Below, piece by piece: positions 1 to 7,660 of a stretch of 28,482 nt of DNA (positions are counted from its first letter, which is position 1; every line of letters starts with the position of its first letter). The stretch is from JAISGQ01 sp045534445 (lineage in GTDB: Bacteria; Bacillota; Clostridia; Oscillospirales; Acutalibacteraceae). The stretch lies in contig JAZSJQ010000058.1 in the NCBI GenBank assembly GCA_045534445.1, positions 1-28,482 of the forward strand, read 5' to 3'. The position numbers and the translations under genes are program-made. Under the pieces are notes generated by a model. That model did not search any database, had not been told where the DNA came from, and saw only the letters and a list, made by a program, of their open reading frames with translations.

Positions 1-277
1 TACGGTTGAGCTCGATGCCGGCCTTCTTGAGACCGTTCATGAAAGTAGAGTAGTTCATGCCATTCATTTTGCAGGCTGCGGAGATTCTGGTGATCCAGAG
101 TCTTCTGAAATCTCTCTTCTTAAGACGACGGCCGATGTATGCGTACTGGCCGGACTTCATTACAGCTTCCTTAGCCATCTTGAAGTGCTTGGATTTTGCA
201 CCCCAGTAACCCTTAGCAAGCTTCAGGGTCTTATTTCTTCTCTTGCGCGTTGCAAGCGCACCTTTAACACGTGCCAT
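1..277 (-). CDS. rplT: 50S ribosomal protein L20 (partial, C-terminus outside window)
   Basis: Large-subunit protein L20, which binds 23S rRNA early in assembly and in Firmicutes also represses its own operon. The reverse strand gives a very basic N-terminus (MARVKGALATRKRRNKTLKL) followed by the recognisable GYWGAKSKHFK and GRRLKKRDFRRLWITRI segments. About 92 codons are visible of a protein usually near 117 residues, so the last 25 or so lie beyond base 1. The ATG at 277 has a GGAGG Shine-Dalgarno 9 bases upstream. It is the last visible gene of infC-rpmI-rplT, 26 bases after rpmI. Identification is firm from sequence and gene order. Confidence 0.96.
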   Translation of the reverse strand, partial: MARVKGALATRKRRNKTLKLAKGYWGAKSKHFKMAKEAVMKSGQYAYIGRRLKKRDFRRLWITRISAACKMNGMNYSTFMNGLKKAGIELNR

Positions 278-303
278 TTATTGTTACCTCCAAATTACGG
301 TTA

Positions 304-507
304 TTATTTATAAGGAATGAGTCTCTTTACCTGTGCTACGTTTGTCTTATCGGTAACAACAGTGCCTCTCAGGCTTCTCTTTCTCTTAGCAGGCTTAGCT
401 GCGCTGTTAGCCTTATGTCTGTGGTTTGCCTGCATACGAAGAACCTTTCCGTTCTTGCTAATCTTGAAGCGCTTCTTTGCACCCGAATGGGTTTTGATTT
501 TAGGCAT
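304..507 (-). CDS. rpmI: 50S ribosomal protein L35
   Basis: Small basic large-subunit ribosomal protein of 67 residues, the normal size for L35 (about 64-66). It begins MPKIKTHSGAKKRFKISKNG and ends QVKRLIPYK, both characteristic of the family. AAGGAGG lies 9 bases before the ATG. It sits between infC (21-base gap) and rplT (26-base gap), the conserved bacterial order, and is expected to share the infC promoter and leader control. Confidence 0.97.
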   Translation of the reverse strand: MPKIKTHSGAKKRFKISKNGKVLRMQANHRHKANSAAKPAKRKRSLRGTVVTDKTNVAQVKRLIPYK

Positions 508-528
508 TTGGGTTTTCCTCCTTGTTTA

Positions 529-1050
529 TTACTTGACAGGTTTGGCAACCATTATCATCAGCATATTTCTGCCTTCAAGTGCAGCCTGCTTTTCAACGTT
601 TGCAACCTCGCTGAGAGCTTCGGCAAAACGGCGCATGATTTCGGTACCGTGCTCGGGATGACCCATCTCACGGCCTCTGAAACGGATCGAAACCTTAAGT
701 TTGTTTCCGCTCTTGATGAACTTCTTCGCCTGATTGACCTTAGTCTCAAAGTCGTGGGTATCGATATTAAGGGAAAGTCGAATCTCCTTTATCTCAACGA
801 CATGCTGATTCTTCTTTGCTTCCTTTTCACGCTTCTGCTGCTCAAAACGGTACTTACCGTAGTCCATGATCTTGCACACGGGCGGCTTTGCCTGCGGTGC
901 GATTTTAACTAAGTCAAGTTCCTTTTCGATTGCAATTTCAAGCGCTGCCTCGGCACTCATTATTCCGAGCTGATCGCCCTCGGGACCGATAACACGTACT
1001 TCGCTGTCACGGATCTCCTCATTGATCTGAGCCTGCTGTTCCTTGCTGAT
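529..1050 (-). CDS. infC: Translation initiation factor IF-3, apparent AUC start codon
   Basis: IF3 binds the 30S subunit, prevents premature 50S joining and checks the start codon and initiator tRNA. The 173-residue product has the full two-domain layout: an N-domain with INEEIRDSEVRVIGPEGDQLG and the PPVCKIMDYGKYRFEQQ segment, a lysine-rich linker, and a C-domain with VSIRFRGREMGHPEHG and a final MIMVAKPVK. I place the start at an ATC (1050-1048), 9 bases after GGAGG at 1064-1060. The in-frame TTG six bases earlier is only 3 bases from that Shine-Dalgarno. No ATG lies at the expected place, and an upstream ATG at 1122 would add 24 residues running through the terminator-like leader hairpin. 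AUU, AUC or AUA starts are a known autoregulatory feature of infC. Confidence 0.95.
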   Translation of the reverse strand: MSKEQQAQINEEIRDSEVRVIGPEGDQLGIMSAEAALEIAIEKELDLVKIAPQAKPPVCKIMDYGKYRFEQQKREKEAKKNQHVVEIKEIRLSLNIDTHDFETKVNQAKKFIKSGNKLKVSIRFRGREMGHPEHGTEIMRRFAEALSEVANVEKQAALEGRNMLMIMVAKPVK

Positions 1051-1197
1051 AACCAAACACCTCCAAGTATTCGATAAAAAATAAAACGTGGACAGAATAC
1101 TCCTGACCACGCGGCAATACACGATAAAAAAGAATCGTTATTGACCGTCCGTCCATCAATCAAACGGAGGTGAGGAAAGCATCCTGCTTTGTTGTCG
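1051..1197 (-). promoter_or_regulatory. infC operon leader with L20-type attenuator
   Basis: Leader of about 147 nt between the predicted transcription start and IF3. On the minus strand it holds, in order: a small hairpin (1190-1176, AAAGCA/TGCTTT), a CACCTCC segment (1172-1166) exactly complementary to the GGAGGTG Shine-Dalgarno region of infC (1064-1058), and a hairpin at 1111-1087 (CGTGG and CAG arms separated by a T:T mismatch) followed by a T-rich run. The last element looks like an intrinsic terminator just upstream of the Shine-Dalgarno. In Bacillus the same operon is controlled by L20-dependent leader attenuation, so this is the likely counterpart. L20 binding itself is inferred. Confidence 0.65.
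1087..1111 (-). terminator. Leader attenuator hairpin upstream of infC
   Basis: Read on the minus strand, CGTGG-T-CAG pairs with CTG-T-CCACG around a seven-base loop, leaving one T:T mismatch, and is followed at once by TTTTATTTTTT (1086-1076). It lies about 37 bases upstream of the IF3 start and downstream of a good promoter, so it should act as a conditional rather than constitutive terminator. Confidence 0.65.
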
Positions 1198-1203
1198 TCA
1201 ATG

Positions 1204-1232
1204 AGTTTAGCAGAAGATATTAATTTTGTCAA
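1204..1232 (-). promoter_or_regulatory. Sigma-A type promoter of infC-rpmI-rplT
   Basis: On the minus strand a consensus -35 TTGACA (1232-1227) is separated by exactly 17 bases from a -10 TAAACT (1209-1204). Transcription should start near 1197 and run into the infC leader. Confidence 0.8.
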
Positions 1233-1262
1233 TAGATATTTTTAAATTATCTCCTTATTCCC

Positions 1263-1290
1263 TTGAAAATGTATTATAATGTGTTATAAT
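1263..1290 (+). promoter_or_regulatory. Promoter of metG operon
   Basis: TTGAAA (1263-1268) and TATAAT (1285-1290) are 16 bases apart. A second TATAAT at 1275-1280 is too close to that -35 to pair with it. The transcript would begin only about 27 bases before the metG ATG, leaving no room for a T-box leader. The promoter is back to back with that of infC. Confidence 0.75.
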
Positions 1291-1323
1291 CATTAAACAG
1301 TCCAACAAATGGAGGAATTACCA

Positions 1324-3273
1324 ATGGAAAACAAGAAGTTTTACATCACAACGCCGATTTATTATCCTTCGGGAAATCCGCACATCGGTCACTGCTACAC
1401 TACCGTTGCCTGTGACTCGATTGCTCGATATAAGCGAATGCAGGGTTATGACGTAATGTTCCTTACCGGAACCGATGAGCACGGTCAGAAGATCCAGCAG
1501 AAGGCCGCTGAGGCAGGCAAGACTCCCCAGCAGTATGTTGACGAGATCGTTGAGATATTCAAGAACCTCTGGAAGTACATGAATATCAACTATGACCGTT
1601 ATATCCGCACCACTGACGATTATCATGTTGAGTCCGTTCAGAAGATATTCAAGGCTCTTTATGACAAGGGCTATATCTACAAGAGCGCTTACGAGGGCAA
1701 GTACTGCACTCCCTGCGAGAGCTTCTGGACAGAGACTCAGCTTGTTGACGGCAAGTGCCCCGACTGCGGCAGAGATGTAATCGACGCAAAGGAAGAGGCT
1801 TATTTCTTCAGAATTTCTGACTTTGCTGACAGACTTGAGGACCTTCTCCTCAACACCGATTATCTCCGTCCCAGAACAAGAGCTACCGAGCTTGTAAACA
1901 ACTTCATCCGCTGCGAGGGCGGTCTGCAGGATCTCTGCGTATCCCGTACCTCCTTTACATGGGGTGTTCCCGTAACCTTCGACGAAAAGCACGTTATCTA
2001 TGTATGGATCGATGCTCTTTCAAACTATATCACCGCTCTCGGCTATGAGAACGGCAAGTACAACGATTTTGACAAGTTCTGGCCTGCTGATGTTCATATG
2101 GTAGCTAAAGATATCATGCGTTTCCACGCTATCATCTGGCCTGCTATCCTCATGGCTCTTGATCTGCCTCTGCCCAAGCACCTGGCTGTTCACGGCTGGA
2201 TCACCTTCAACGGTCAGAAGATGAGCAAGTCCAAGGGCAACGTTGTCGATCCTTTTATCCTCGGTGAGCGTTACGGCGCTGATGCTATCCGCTATCATAT
2301 CATGCGTGAAATGGCTCTCGGTGCAGACAGCTCCTTCTCAAACGAGGTCATGATAAACCGCATCAACTCTGATCTTGCAAACGGACTCGGAAATCTCGTT
2401 TCCCGTACTGTTGCAATGGTTGTTAAATACTTCGGCGGCAAGCTTCCCACTGACAGGGCTGCCGGCGAATTTGACGATGATTTCATTGCCGAGATGACCG
2501 CACTGCGTGCAAATGTTGATAACTTTGTTGAGGAAACTCAGCTTTCCAATGCTCTGGCTGAAATCTTCAAGCTTGTATCCCGAGCCAACAAGTACATCGA
2601 CGAGACCATGCCCTGGGTTCTTGCAAAGGACGAGGCAAACAAGCCCCGACTTGCAGCTGTTCTCTACAACCTCCTTGAGGGCATCAGAATCGCTTCCTCT
2701 CTCCTCTGCCCCTTCATGCCTACAACCATGCCCGTTGTTTTTGAGCAGATAGGTGCAACCGAGAGCGATGTTTCCTACGAGAATGCCGATAAGTACGGTG
2801 TTCTTCCCCTTGATGTTGAAGTCAAGAAGGGCGATATCATCTTCATGCGAATAGATATCGATAAGGAAATCGAAGAACTCAACGCAATGATAAAGAACAA
2901 CGAGCCCACCGAAGAAGAGCTCAAGGCTGCTGAGCTTGCAGGCATTGCAAAGATCGGCATTGATGATTTTGCAGCGGTTGACCTGAGAATCGCAAAAATC
3001 GAGGCCTGCGAGCCTGTAAAGAAGGCAAAGAAGCTCTTAAAGCTTACCCTCAACGACGGTACAGGTACTCCCAGAACCGTTGTCAGCGGTATTGCTCAGT
3101 GGTACAAGCCCGAAGACCTCATCGGTCATTCCGTTGTTATCGTTGCAAACCTCAAGCCTGCTAAGCTCTGCGGTGTTGAGAGCAACGGCATGATTCTCTG
3201 TGCAGATGTTGCCGAGGACGATGTAAGAGTAATTTTTGTTGACGGCATGAAGCCTGGTTCAAAGGTAAGGTAA
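1324..3273 (+). CDS. metG: Methionyl-tRNA synthetase with C-terminal tRNA-binding domain
   Basis: Charges tRNA-Met in the cytoplasm. The class I signatures are HIGH at residues 20-23 and KMSKS at 299-303. The connective domain carries a four-cysteine zinc knuckle (C128, C131, C145, C148). An anticodon-binding helical domain follows, then from about residue 545 an OB-fold Trbp111-like tRNA-binding domain (DFAAVDLRIAKIEACEPV), giving 649 residues in the long form. I start at the ATG at 1324, 8 bases after GGAGG; a start five codons earlier would place the Shine-Dalgarno inside the gene. It is the first gene of a seven-gene run, and its stop overlaps the tatD start by one base (TAATG). Confidence 0.97.
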   Translation: MENKKFYITTPIYYPSGNPHIGHCYTTVACDSIARYKRMQGYDVMFLTGTDEHGQKIQQKAAEAGKTPQQYVDEIVEIFKNLWKYMNINYDRYIRTTDDYHVESVQKIFKALYDKGYIYKSAYEGKYCTPCESFWTETQLVDGKCPDCGRDVIDAKEEAYFFRISDFADRLEDLLLNTDYLRPRTRATELVNNFIRCEGGLQDLCVSRTSFTWGVPVTFDEKHVIYVWIDALSNYITALGYENGKYNDFDKFWPADVHMVAKDIMRFHAIIWPAILMALDLPLPKHLAVHGWITFNGQKMSKSKGNVVDPFILGERYGADAIRYHIMREMALGADSSFSNEVMINRINSDLANGLGNLVSRTVAMVVKYFGGKLPTDRAAGEFDDDFIAEMTALRANVDNFVEETQLSNALAEIFKLVSRANKYIDETMPWVLAKDEANKPRLAAVLYNLLEGIRIASSLLCPFMPTTMPVVFEQIGATESDVSYENADKYGVLPLDVEVKKGDIIFMRIDIDKEIEELNAMIKNNEPTEEELKAAELAGIAKIGIDDFAAVDLRIAKIEACEPVKKAKKLLKLTLNDGTGTPRTVVSGIAQWYKPEDLIGHSVVIVANLKPAKLCGVESNGMILCADVAEDDVRVIFVDGMKPGSKVR

Positions 3274-4040
3274 TGAATTTGAGAATTTTTGACAGTCATG
3301 CTCACTATGACAGTGAGAGATATGCCGAAGATCGAGATAGTGTTTTGTCGCAGATGCCGGAAAACGGCATCTGCGCAATTCTTAATTGCGCATCTGATGT
3401 TGAGTCGGCAAAAATGAGCATAGAGCTCTCGGAGAAATATCCATTTATTTATGCCGCTGTGGGGGTTCATCCCCATGAGGCGGAGGCTGTTTCCGAGGAT
3501 TATATAAGCATCCTGCGTGAGCTTGCAAAGCACGAAAAGGTTGTCGCCATCGGCGAAATAGGACTTGATTATCACTATGATTTTTCTCCCAGAGACATAC
3601 AGCGAAAGGTTCTCTGTGAGCAGATAGAGCTTGCAAAGGAATTGGACCTTCCTGTTGTGCTTCACGACAGAGAAGCTCACGGTGATATGTACGAGATACT
3701 TGAAAAGTATGCTCCCATAAAGGGTGTCATGCACTGTTTTTCAGGCAGTGTTGAGCTTATGAAGCAGTCCGTAAAACTGGGACTTTATATAGGTCTCGGC
3801 GGTGCTGTTACATTCAAAAATGCACGAGTACCATTAGAAGTTGCAGAGGCTGTGCCTCTCGACAGACTTCTCCTTGAAACCGATGCCCCTTACATGACCC
3901 CTGTCCCCTACAGAAGCAAGAGAAACGACTCAAAGTATATCGAGCTTGTAGCTGAAAAAATAGCTGAAGTTCGGGGTGTGACAGCAGAAGATATCCTTTC
4001 TGCCGCAGAAGAGAACGCCAGACGTTTGTTTGATTTATGA
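3273..4040 (+). CDS. tatD: TatD family metal-dependent hydrolase
   Basis: Amidohydrolase-superfamily metal enzyme of the TatD/YcfH/YabD group, generally assigned deoxyribonuclease activity. The 255-residue product shows the expected metal ligands: HAH at residues 9-11, the EIGLDYH segment, the HDR motif, HCFSGS, and LLLETDAP toward the C-terminus. Placement directly after metG matches the common metS/metG-tatD (yabD) order of Firmicutes. The start overlaps the metG stop by one base and the stop overlaps the next gene in ATGA, so translation is probably coupled throughout. The family assignment is firm; the physiological substrate is not settled for many members. Confidence 0.93.
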   Translation: MNLRIFDSHAHYDSERYAEDRDSVLSQMPENGICAILNCASDVESAKMSIELSEKYPFIYAAVGVHPHEAEAVSEDYISILRELAKHEKVVAIGEIGLDYHYDFSPRDIQRKVLCEQIELAKELDLPVVLHDREAHGDMYEILEKYAPIKGVMHCFSGSVELMKQSVKLGLYIGLGGAVTFKNARVPLEVAEAVPLDRLLLETDAPYMTPVPYRSKRNDSKYIELVAEKIAEVRGVTAEDILSAAEENARRLFDL

Positions 4041-4906
4041 GAGATTTTATATCAAAAGAGCCAATAAACAAAGGTTGGTCGGGTGATAAGAAATACCGTG
4101 TTGAAGACAATGACGGCAATGTCTTTCTGCTTCGCATTTCGCCCATTGAGCGTCTTGAATACCGCAGAGCCATACACGAGCAGATGTGCAGGCTCGATGA
4201 GCTGGGGATTCCCATGTGCCGCCCCATTGAGATCGGCGTCTGCAATGAAGGCGTTTATATGCTGCAAAGCTTCATAAACGGCGGCGATGCAGAGGAAATC
4301 ATTCCGACTCTTGCCACTGAAAAGCAATATGCCTTCGGCATTGAAGCAGGACGTATTCTGCAAAAAATCCACTCTGTCCCTGCTCCTGATGATACTCCGA
4401 ATTGGAGCATCAGATTTGGTTCAAAAATTGACCGAAAACTAAAAGCTTACGAGGAATGTCCCCTGAAGTATGATTTCGGTCAGCTTTTCATCGACTTTAT
4501 CGAGGAACACAGACATCTTATAAATGATCGACCTCAGTGCTGTCAGCACGGTGATTATCATATCGGCAACATGATGATACAAAATGACAGGCTTTATATT
4601 ATCGACTTTGACCGAAACGACTACGGCGACCCGTGGGAAGAATTCAACCGCATTGTATGGTGTGCGCAGAAATCCCCAAAGTTTGCATCAGGTATGGTTG
4701 ATGGATATTTTGACAGTAATGTCCCCGAGCAGTTCTGGAGACTGTTGGCTCTCTATATTTCGTCAAATACACTAAGCTCTCTCCCCTGGGCAATTCCATT
4801 CGGTGAAAACGAAATTGAAACCATGCGCAATCAGGCCGATGAAATTATCGGCTGGTACAATAATATGACAAGTATTATCCCCACTTGGTATAAGGAGGTA
4901 CTTTAA
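4037..4906 (+). CDS. Aminoglycoside phosphotransferase (APH)-fold kinase, substrate unknown
   Basis: Protein-kinase-like small-molecule kinase of 289 residues. The catalytic loop HGDYHIGN lies at residues 171-178 and the metal-binding IIDFD around 189-192, the Brenner motif arrangement of the APH/choline kinase superfamily. A VFLLRIS strand near residue 30 supplies the likely ATP-binding lysine or arginine region. Its start overlaps the tatD stop by four bases (ATGA), so it belongs to the metG operon. This family includes drug-modifying enzymes but also metabolite kinases (choline, fructosamine, homoserine type). A housekeeping-operon setting and host-like codon use argue against a transferred resistance gene, but the substrate cannot be read from the sequence. 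Confidence 0.85.
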   Translation: MRDFISKEPINKGWSGDKKYRVEDNDGNVFLLRISPIERLEYRRAIHEQMCRLDELGIPMCRPIEIGVCNEGVYMLQSFINGGDAEEIIPTLATEKQYAFGIEAGRILQKIHSVPAPDDTPNWSIRFGSKIDRKLKAYEECPLKYDFGQLFIDFIEEHRHLINDRPQCCQHGDYHIGNMMIQNDRLYIIDFDRNDYGDPWEEFNRIVWCAQKSPKFASGMVDGYFDSNVPEQFWRLLALYISSNTLSSLPWAIPFGENEIETMRNQADEIIGWYNNMTSIIPTWYKEVL

Positions 4907-6409
4907 GTGACAGTAAAAGAAGCTTTTGAGAAATTCAGAGAAATTGAATTTAAAATCCACGCTCTTAATCACGCCCTTGGCGTAATGTATTACGACGCCT
5001 CTACAGGCGCACCTACTGCAGGCGCCGAAAACCGAGGCAACACCATGGCTTATCTTTCAGGTCTCAGCTACGACCTGACCGCAGGTGAAGAAACCATTGC
5101 ACTGGCTCGTTTTCTCTCAGAAAACTCAGGTGAGCTTTCTGACCGTGAAAAGCGTGAAGTATCCGAATTCATGAGAAATATCGACTACGTTTCAAGTATT
5201 CCCAAGGAGGAATATCAGGAATATGTCATGCTTGTCAACGAATCGGAAAACGCATGGAAAAAGGCAAAGGACGAAAACGACTACGACTCCTTCTGCCCTT
5301 ATCTGCAGAAAATTTTCGATACAAACCGCCGTTTCGCTCAGTATTACAAACCCGATGAAAACCCCTACAATGTAATGCTCGACCAGTACGAGCGTGGTCT
5401 TACAACCGACACAGCCGACAGATTCTTCTCCGCCCTTCGTGAAAAGCTTGTCCCCGTAATCAAGGCAATCGGCGAAAAAGAACAGTTTGATTTCGCCTTT
5501 ATGAAGGAGAAATATCCCGTTGACAAACAGAGAGAGCTTTCCGACTATCTTATGGAAGTTATGTCCATAGACCGCAGTAGATGTGCAATTGGTGAAACAG
5601 AACACCCCTTCACAACAAACTTCTGCCCTGATGATGTAAGAATCACAACCCACTATCACGACGATTTCACAAACTCCATGTACTCCGTTGTTCACGAGGG
5701 TGGTCATGCGCTTTATGAGCTTGGTGTAAGCCGTGAACTCACTGCAACAACCCTTGCCGGCGGTGTTTCCATGGGTATTCACGAGAGTCAGTCAAGACTT
5801 TTTGAAAACAACATCGGCAGAAGCGAAGCTTTCTGCAATCTTGTTTTCCCGAAGATTCAGGAATTATTCCCCGAACTGCTTAAAGGTACAACTGCTCATG
5901 ATTTTTATCTTGCAGTCAACAAGAGTGAACCTTCTCTCATAAGAACGGAAGCAGACGAGCTGACTTATTCCCTTCATATCATGGTTCGTTATGAGCTTGA
6001 AAAGCAGATGATCGCAGGCGAAATTACCGCCAAGGATCTCCCCGAGGCATGGAATGCAAAATACAAGGAATATCTCGGCATCGATGTTCCCGATGATGCA
6101 AGAGGTGTTCTTCAGGACACCCACTGGGGCGGCGGTATGATCGGCTACTTCCCCTCTTACGCACTTGGCTCTGCATACAGTGCACAGATAATGGCAAAGA
6201 TGGGTCATGAGCTTGATATCAATGCAGAGATCGCATCAGGCTCACTTAAAAACATCAACGCATGGCTTACCGAACACATCTATCAGTACGGCTGTATGTA
6301 TGACCCTGCCGTACTTCTTGAAAACTGCGTTGGTGCGCCTTTTGACCCCAATTACTATGTTGATTATCTGACAAACAAGTACAAGGCTATTTACGGTCTT
6401 GATATCTGA
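4907..6409 (+). CDS. M32 family metallocarboxypeptidase (Taq carboxypeptidase type)
   Basis: Zinc carboxypeptidase of peptidase family M32, removing C-terminal residues from peptides in the cytoplasm; no signal peptide or membrane segment is visible. The 500-residue length is typical. HEGGH at residues 263-267 is the zinc-binding HExxH, and the family-specific HESQSR at 292-297 supplies the third ligand (E293). A GGGMIGYFPSYALGS segment near the C-terminus is also a family mark. Translation starts at GTG, with AAGGAGG 8 bases upstream inside the end of the previous gene. Within the operon it may serve peptide turnover. Confidence 0.95.
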   Translation: MTVKEAFEKFREIEFKIHALNHALGVMYYDASTGAPTAGAENRGNTMAYLSGLSYDLTAGEETIALARFLSENSGELSDREKREVSEFMRNIDYVSSIPKEEYQEYVMLVNESENAWKKAKDENDYDSFCPYLQKIFDTNRRFAQYYKPDENPYNVMLDQYERGLTTDTADRFFSALREKLVPVIKAIGEKEQFDFAFMKEKYPVDKQRELSDYLMEVMSIDRSRCAIGETEHPFTTNFCPDDVRITTHYHDDFTNSMYSVVHEGGHALYELGVSRELTATTLAGGVSMGIHESQSRLFENNIGRSEAFCNLVFPKIQELFPELLKGTTAHDFYLAVNKSEPSLIRTEADELTYSLHIMVRYELEKQMIAGEITAKDLPEAWNAKYKEYLGIDVPDDARGVLQDTHWGGGMIGYFPSYALGSAYSAQIMAKMGHELDINAEIASGSLKNINAWLTEHIYQYGCMYDPAVLLENCVGAPFDPNYYVDYLTNKYKAIYGLDI

Positions 6410-6424
6410 AAGGAAAAATGCACT

Positions 6425-7129
6425 ATGAGACCTGACGGAAGAAAAAACAACGAGCTTCGTCCTATTGAGATAATCCCCAATTTTACAAATACCTCAGGCG
6501 GTTCTGTGCTTATAAACTGGGGCAACACCAGGGTAATCTGTACCGCTTTGCTTGAAGCAGGCACCATGCCCTTTCTGAAGGATACAGGCAAGGGCTGGCT
6601 CACCGCAGAATACGCCATGCTCCCCTCCTCTACGGGCTCACGCAAGCGAAGAGAAACAAGCAAGCCTGACGGAAGAAGCACCGAAATAAAACGACTTATC
6701 GGCAGAAGCCTTCGCAACGCTGTTGATTTTGAGGCTCTGGGCGAAAACACTATCTGGATAGATTGCGATGTCATTCAGGCTGACGGCGGCACTCGTACAG
6801 CTTCAATCACAGGTGCTTATGTTGCTCTGAAGCTTGGAATCAAAAAGTGGCTTGAGCAGGGACTTATCGAGAAAGATCCCATTGTTCATCAGATAGCTGC
6901 TGTTTCGGTCGGTATTTCAAACAACACTCCTATTGCCGATCTTTGCTACGTCGAGGATTCTGCCGCTGAGGTCGATATGAATCTCATTATGAACGAAGCA
7001 GGCGAATTCATCGAAGTTCAGGGCACAGGCGAAGAGCGTTCCTTCACCCGTTCTGAGCTCAATGAACTCCTTGAGCTTGGCGAAAATGCCATCAGAGAGC
7101 TTATGGAAAAGCAGAATGGTGTGCTGTAA
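6425..7129 (+). CDS. rph: Ribonuclease PH
   Basis: Phosphate-dependent 3'-to-5' exoribonuclease that trims tRNA 3' ends. The product begins MRPDGRKNNELRPIEI and contains RRETSKPDGRSTEIKRLIGRSLR, IDCDVIQADGGTRTASITGA and DLCYVEDSAAEVDMNLIMN, all conserved RNase PH blocks that include the phosphate-binding arginines and metal-binding acidic residues. At 234 residues it is a little short of the usual 238-250, at the C-terminus only. In many Clostridia rph is followed by rdgB; here two acetyltransferases follow instead, 3 bases downstream. An AGGA lies about 10 bases before the ATG. Confidence 0.96.
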   Translation: MRPDGRKNNELRPIEIIPNFTNTSGGSVLINWGNTRVICTALLEAGTMPFLKDTGKGWLTAEYAMLPSSTGSRKRRETSKPDGRSTEIKRLIGRSLRNAVDFEALGENTIWIDCDVIQADGGTRTASITGAYVALKLGIKKWLEQGLIEKDPIVHQIAAVSVGISNNTPIADLCYVEDSAAEVDMNLIMNEAGEFIEVQGTGEERSFTRSELNELLELGENAIRELMEKQNGVL

Positions 7130-7132
7130 TTT

Positions 7133-7660
7133 ATGCTGTTTCTTAAAAAAGTAAACTTTGATGATGCAGAAAAAGAATATCTCTTTGTCCGTGATGTACC
7201 TTATGATGAAAACGGATTTATAAACGAATATCATGGCATTTCTCACAGTGAATTTATCGGTTCGGCACTGAAGCAGATGATTGACTCGGCTGAAGGCATT
7301 GGTCTGCCCGAAGGATATGTTCCCGAGACTTTCTATTTCCTCTGGAGTAATGATGAAATTGTCGGGTTGTTTCGATTCCGTCATTTCCTATGCGAATCAC
7401 TTCGCACAGGGGCAGGTCATCTGGGATATTTCATAAAAGAGAAATATCGTGGCAAAGGGTACGGAAAGGAAGGCTTACGACAGCTTCTGCAAATCGTAAA
7501 GCCTTTTATCCCCGAAGACGAAGTTTATCTGAGAGTAAACAAGGATAACTCTGCATCATTGAAAATCATGCTTCATAACGGCGGCTATATCGAGCATGAA
7601 GATGAGCATAAATACTATGTGAGAATACCAAAACATATGATACCGCGGAGTCAGTCATGA
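7133..7660 (+). CDS. GNAT family N-acetyltransferase
   Basis: Acetyl-CoA dependent N-acetyltransferase of 175 residues; substrate unknown. The central motif is GYFIKEKYRGKGYGKEGLRQLL, the R/Q-x-x-G-x-G/A pyrophosphate-binding loop of motif A, followed by the VNKDNSASLKIMLHNGGY segment typical of motif B. It begins three bases after the rph stop and overlaps the next GNAT gene by four bases (ATGA), so the two are probably made in fixed ratio. Function beyond acyl transfer cannot be assigned. Confidence 0.88.
   Translation: MLFLKKVNFDDAEKEYLFVRDVPYDENGFINEYHGISHSEFIGSALKQMIDSAEGIGLPEGYVPETFYFLWSNDEIVGLFRFRHFLCESLRTGAGHLGYFIKEKYRGKGYGKEGLRQLLQIVKPFIPEDEVYLRVNKDNSASLKIMLHNGGYIEHEDEHKYYVRIPKHMIPRSQS

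Noticed and set aside
271..912. Long plus-strand open frame opposite infC and rpmI
   Set aside because: It is antisense to three clear ribosomal/initiation-factor genes, has no Shine-Dalgarno and no family resemblance.
1263..1323. Possible T-box leader for metG
   Set aside because: The promoter is only about 27 bases from the start codon, so no room exists for a specifier stem or antiterminator.
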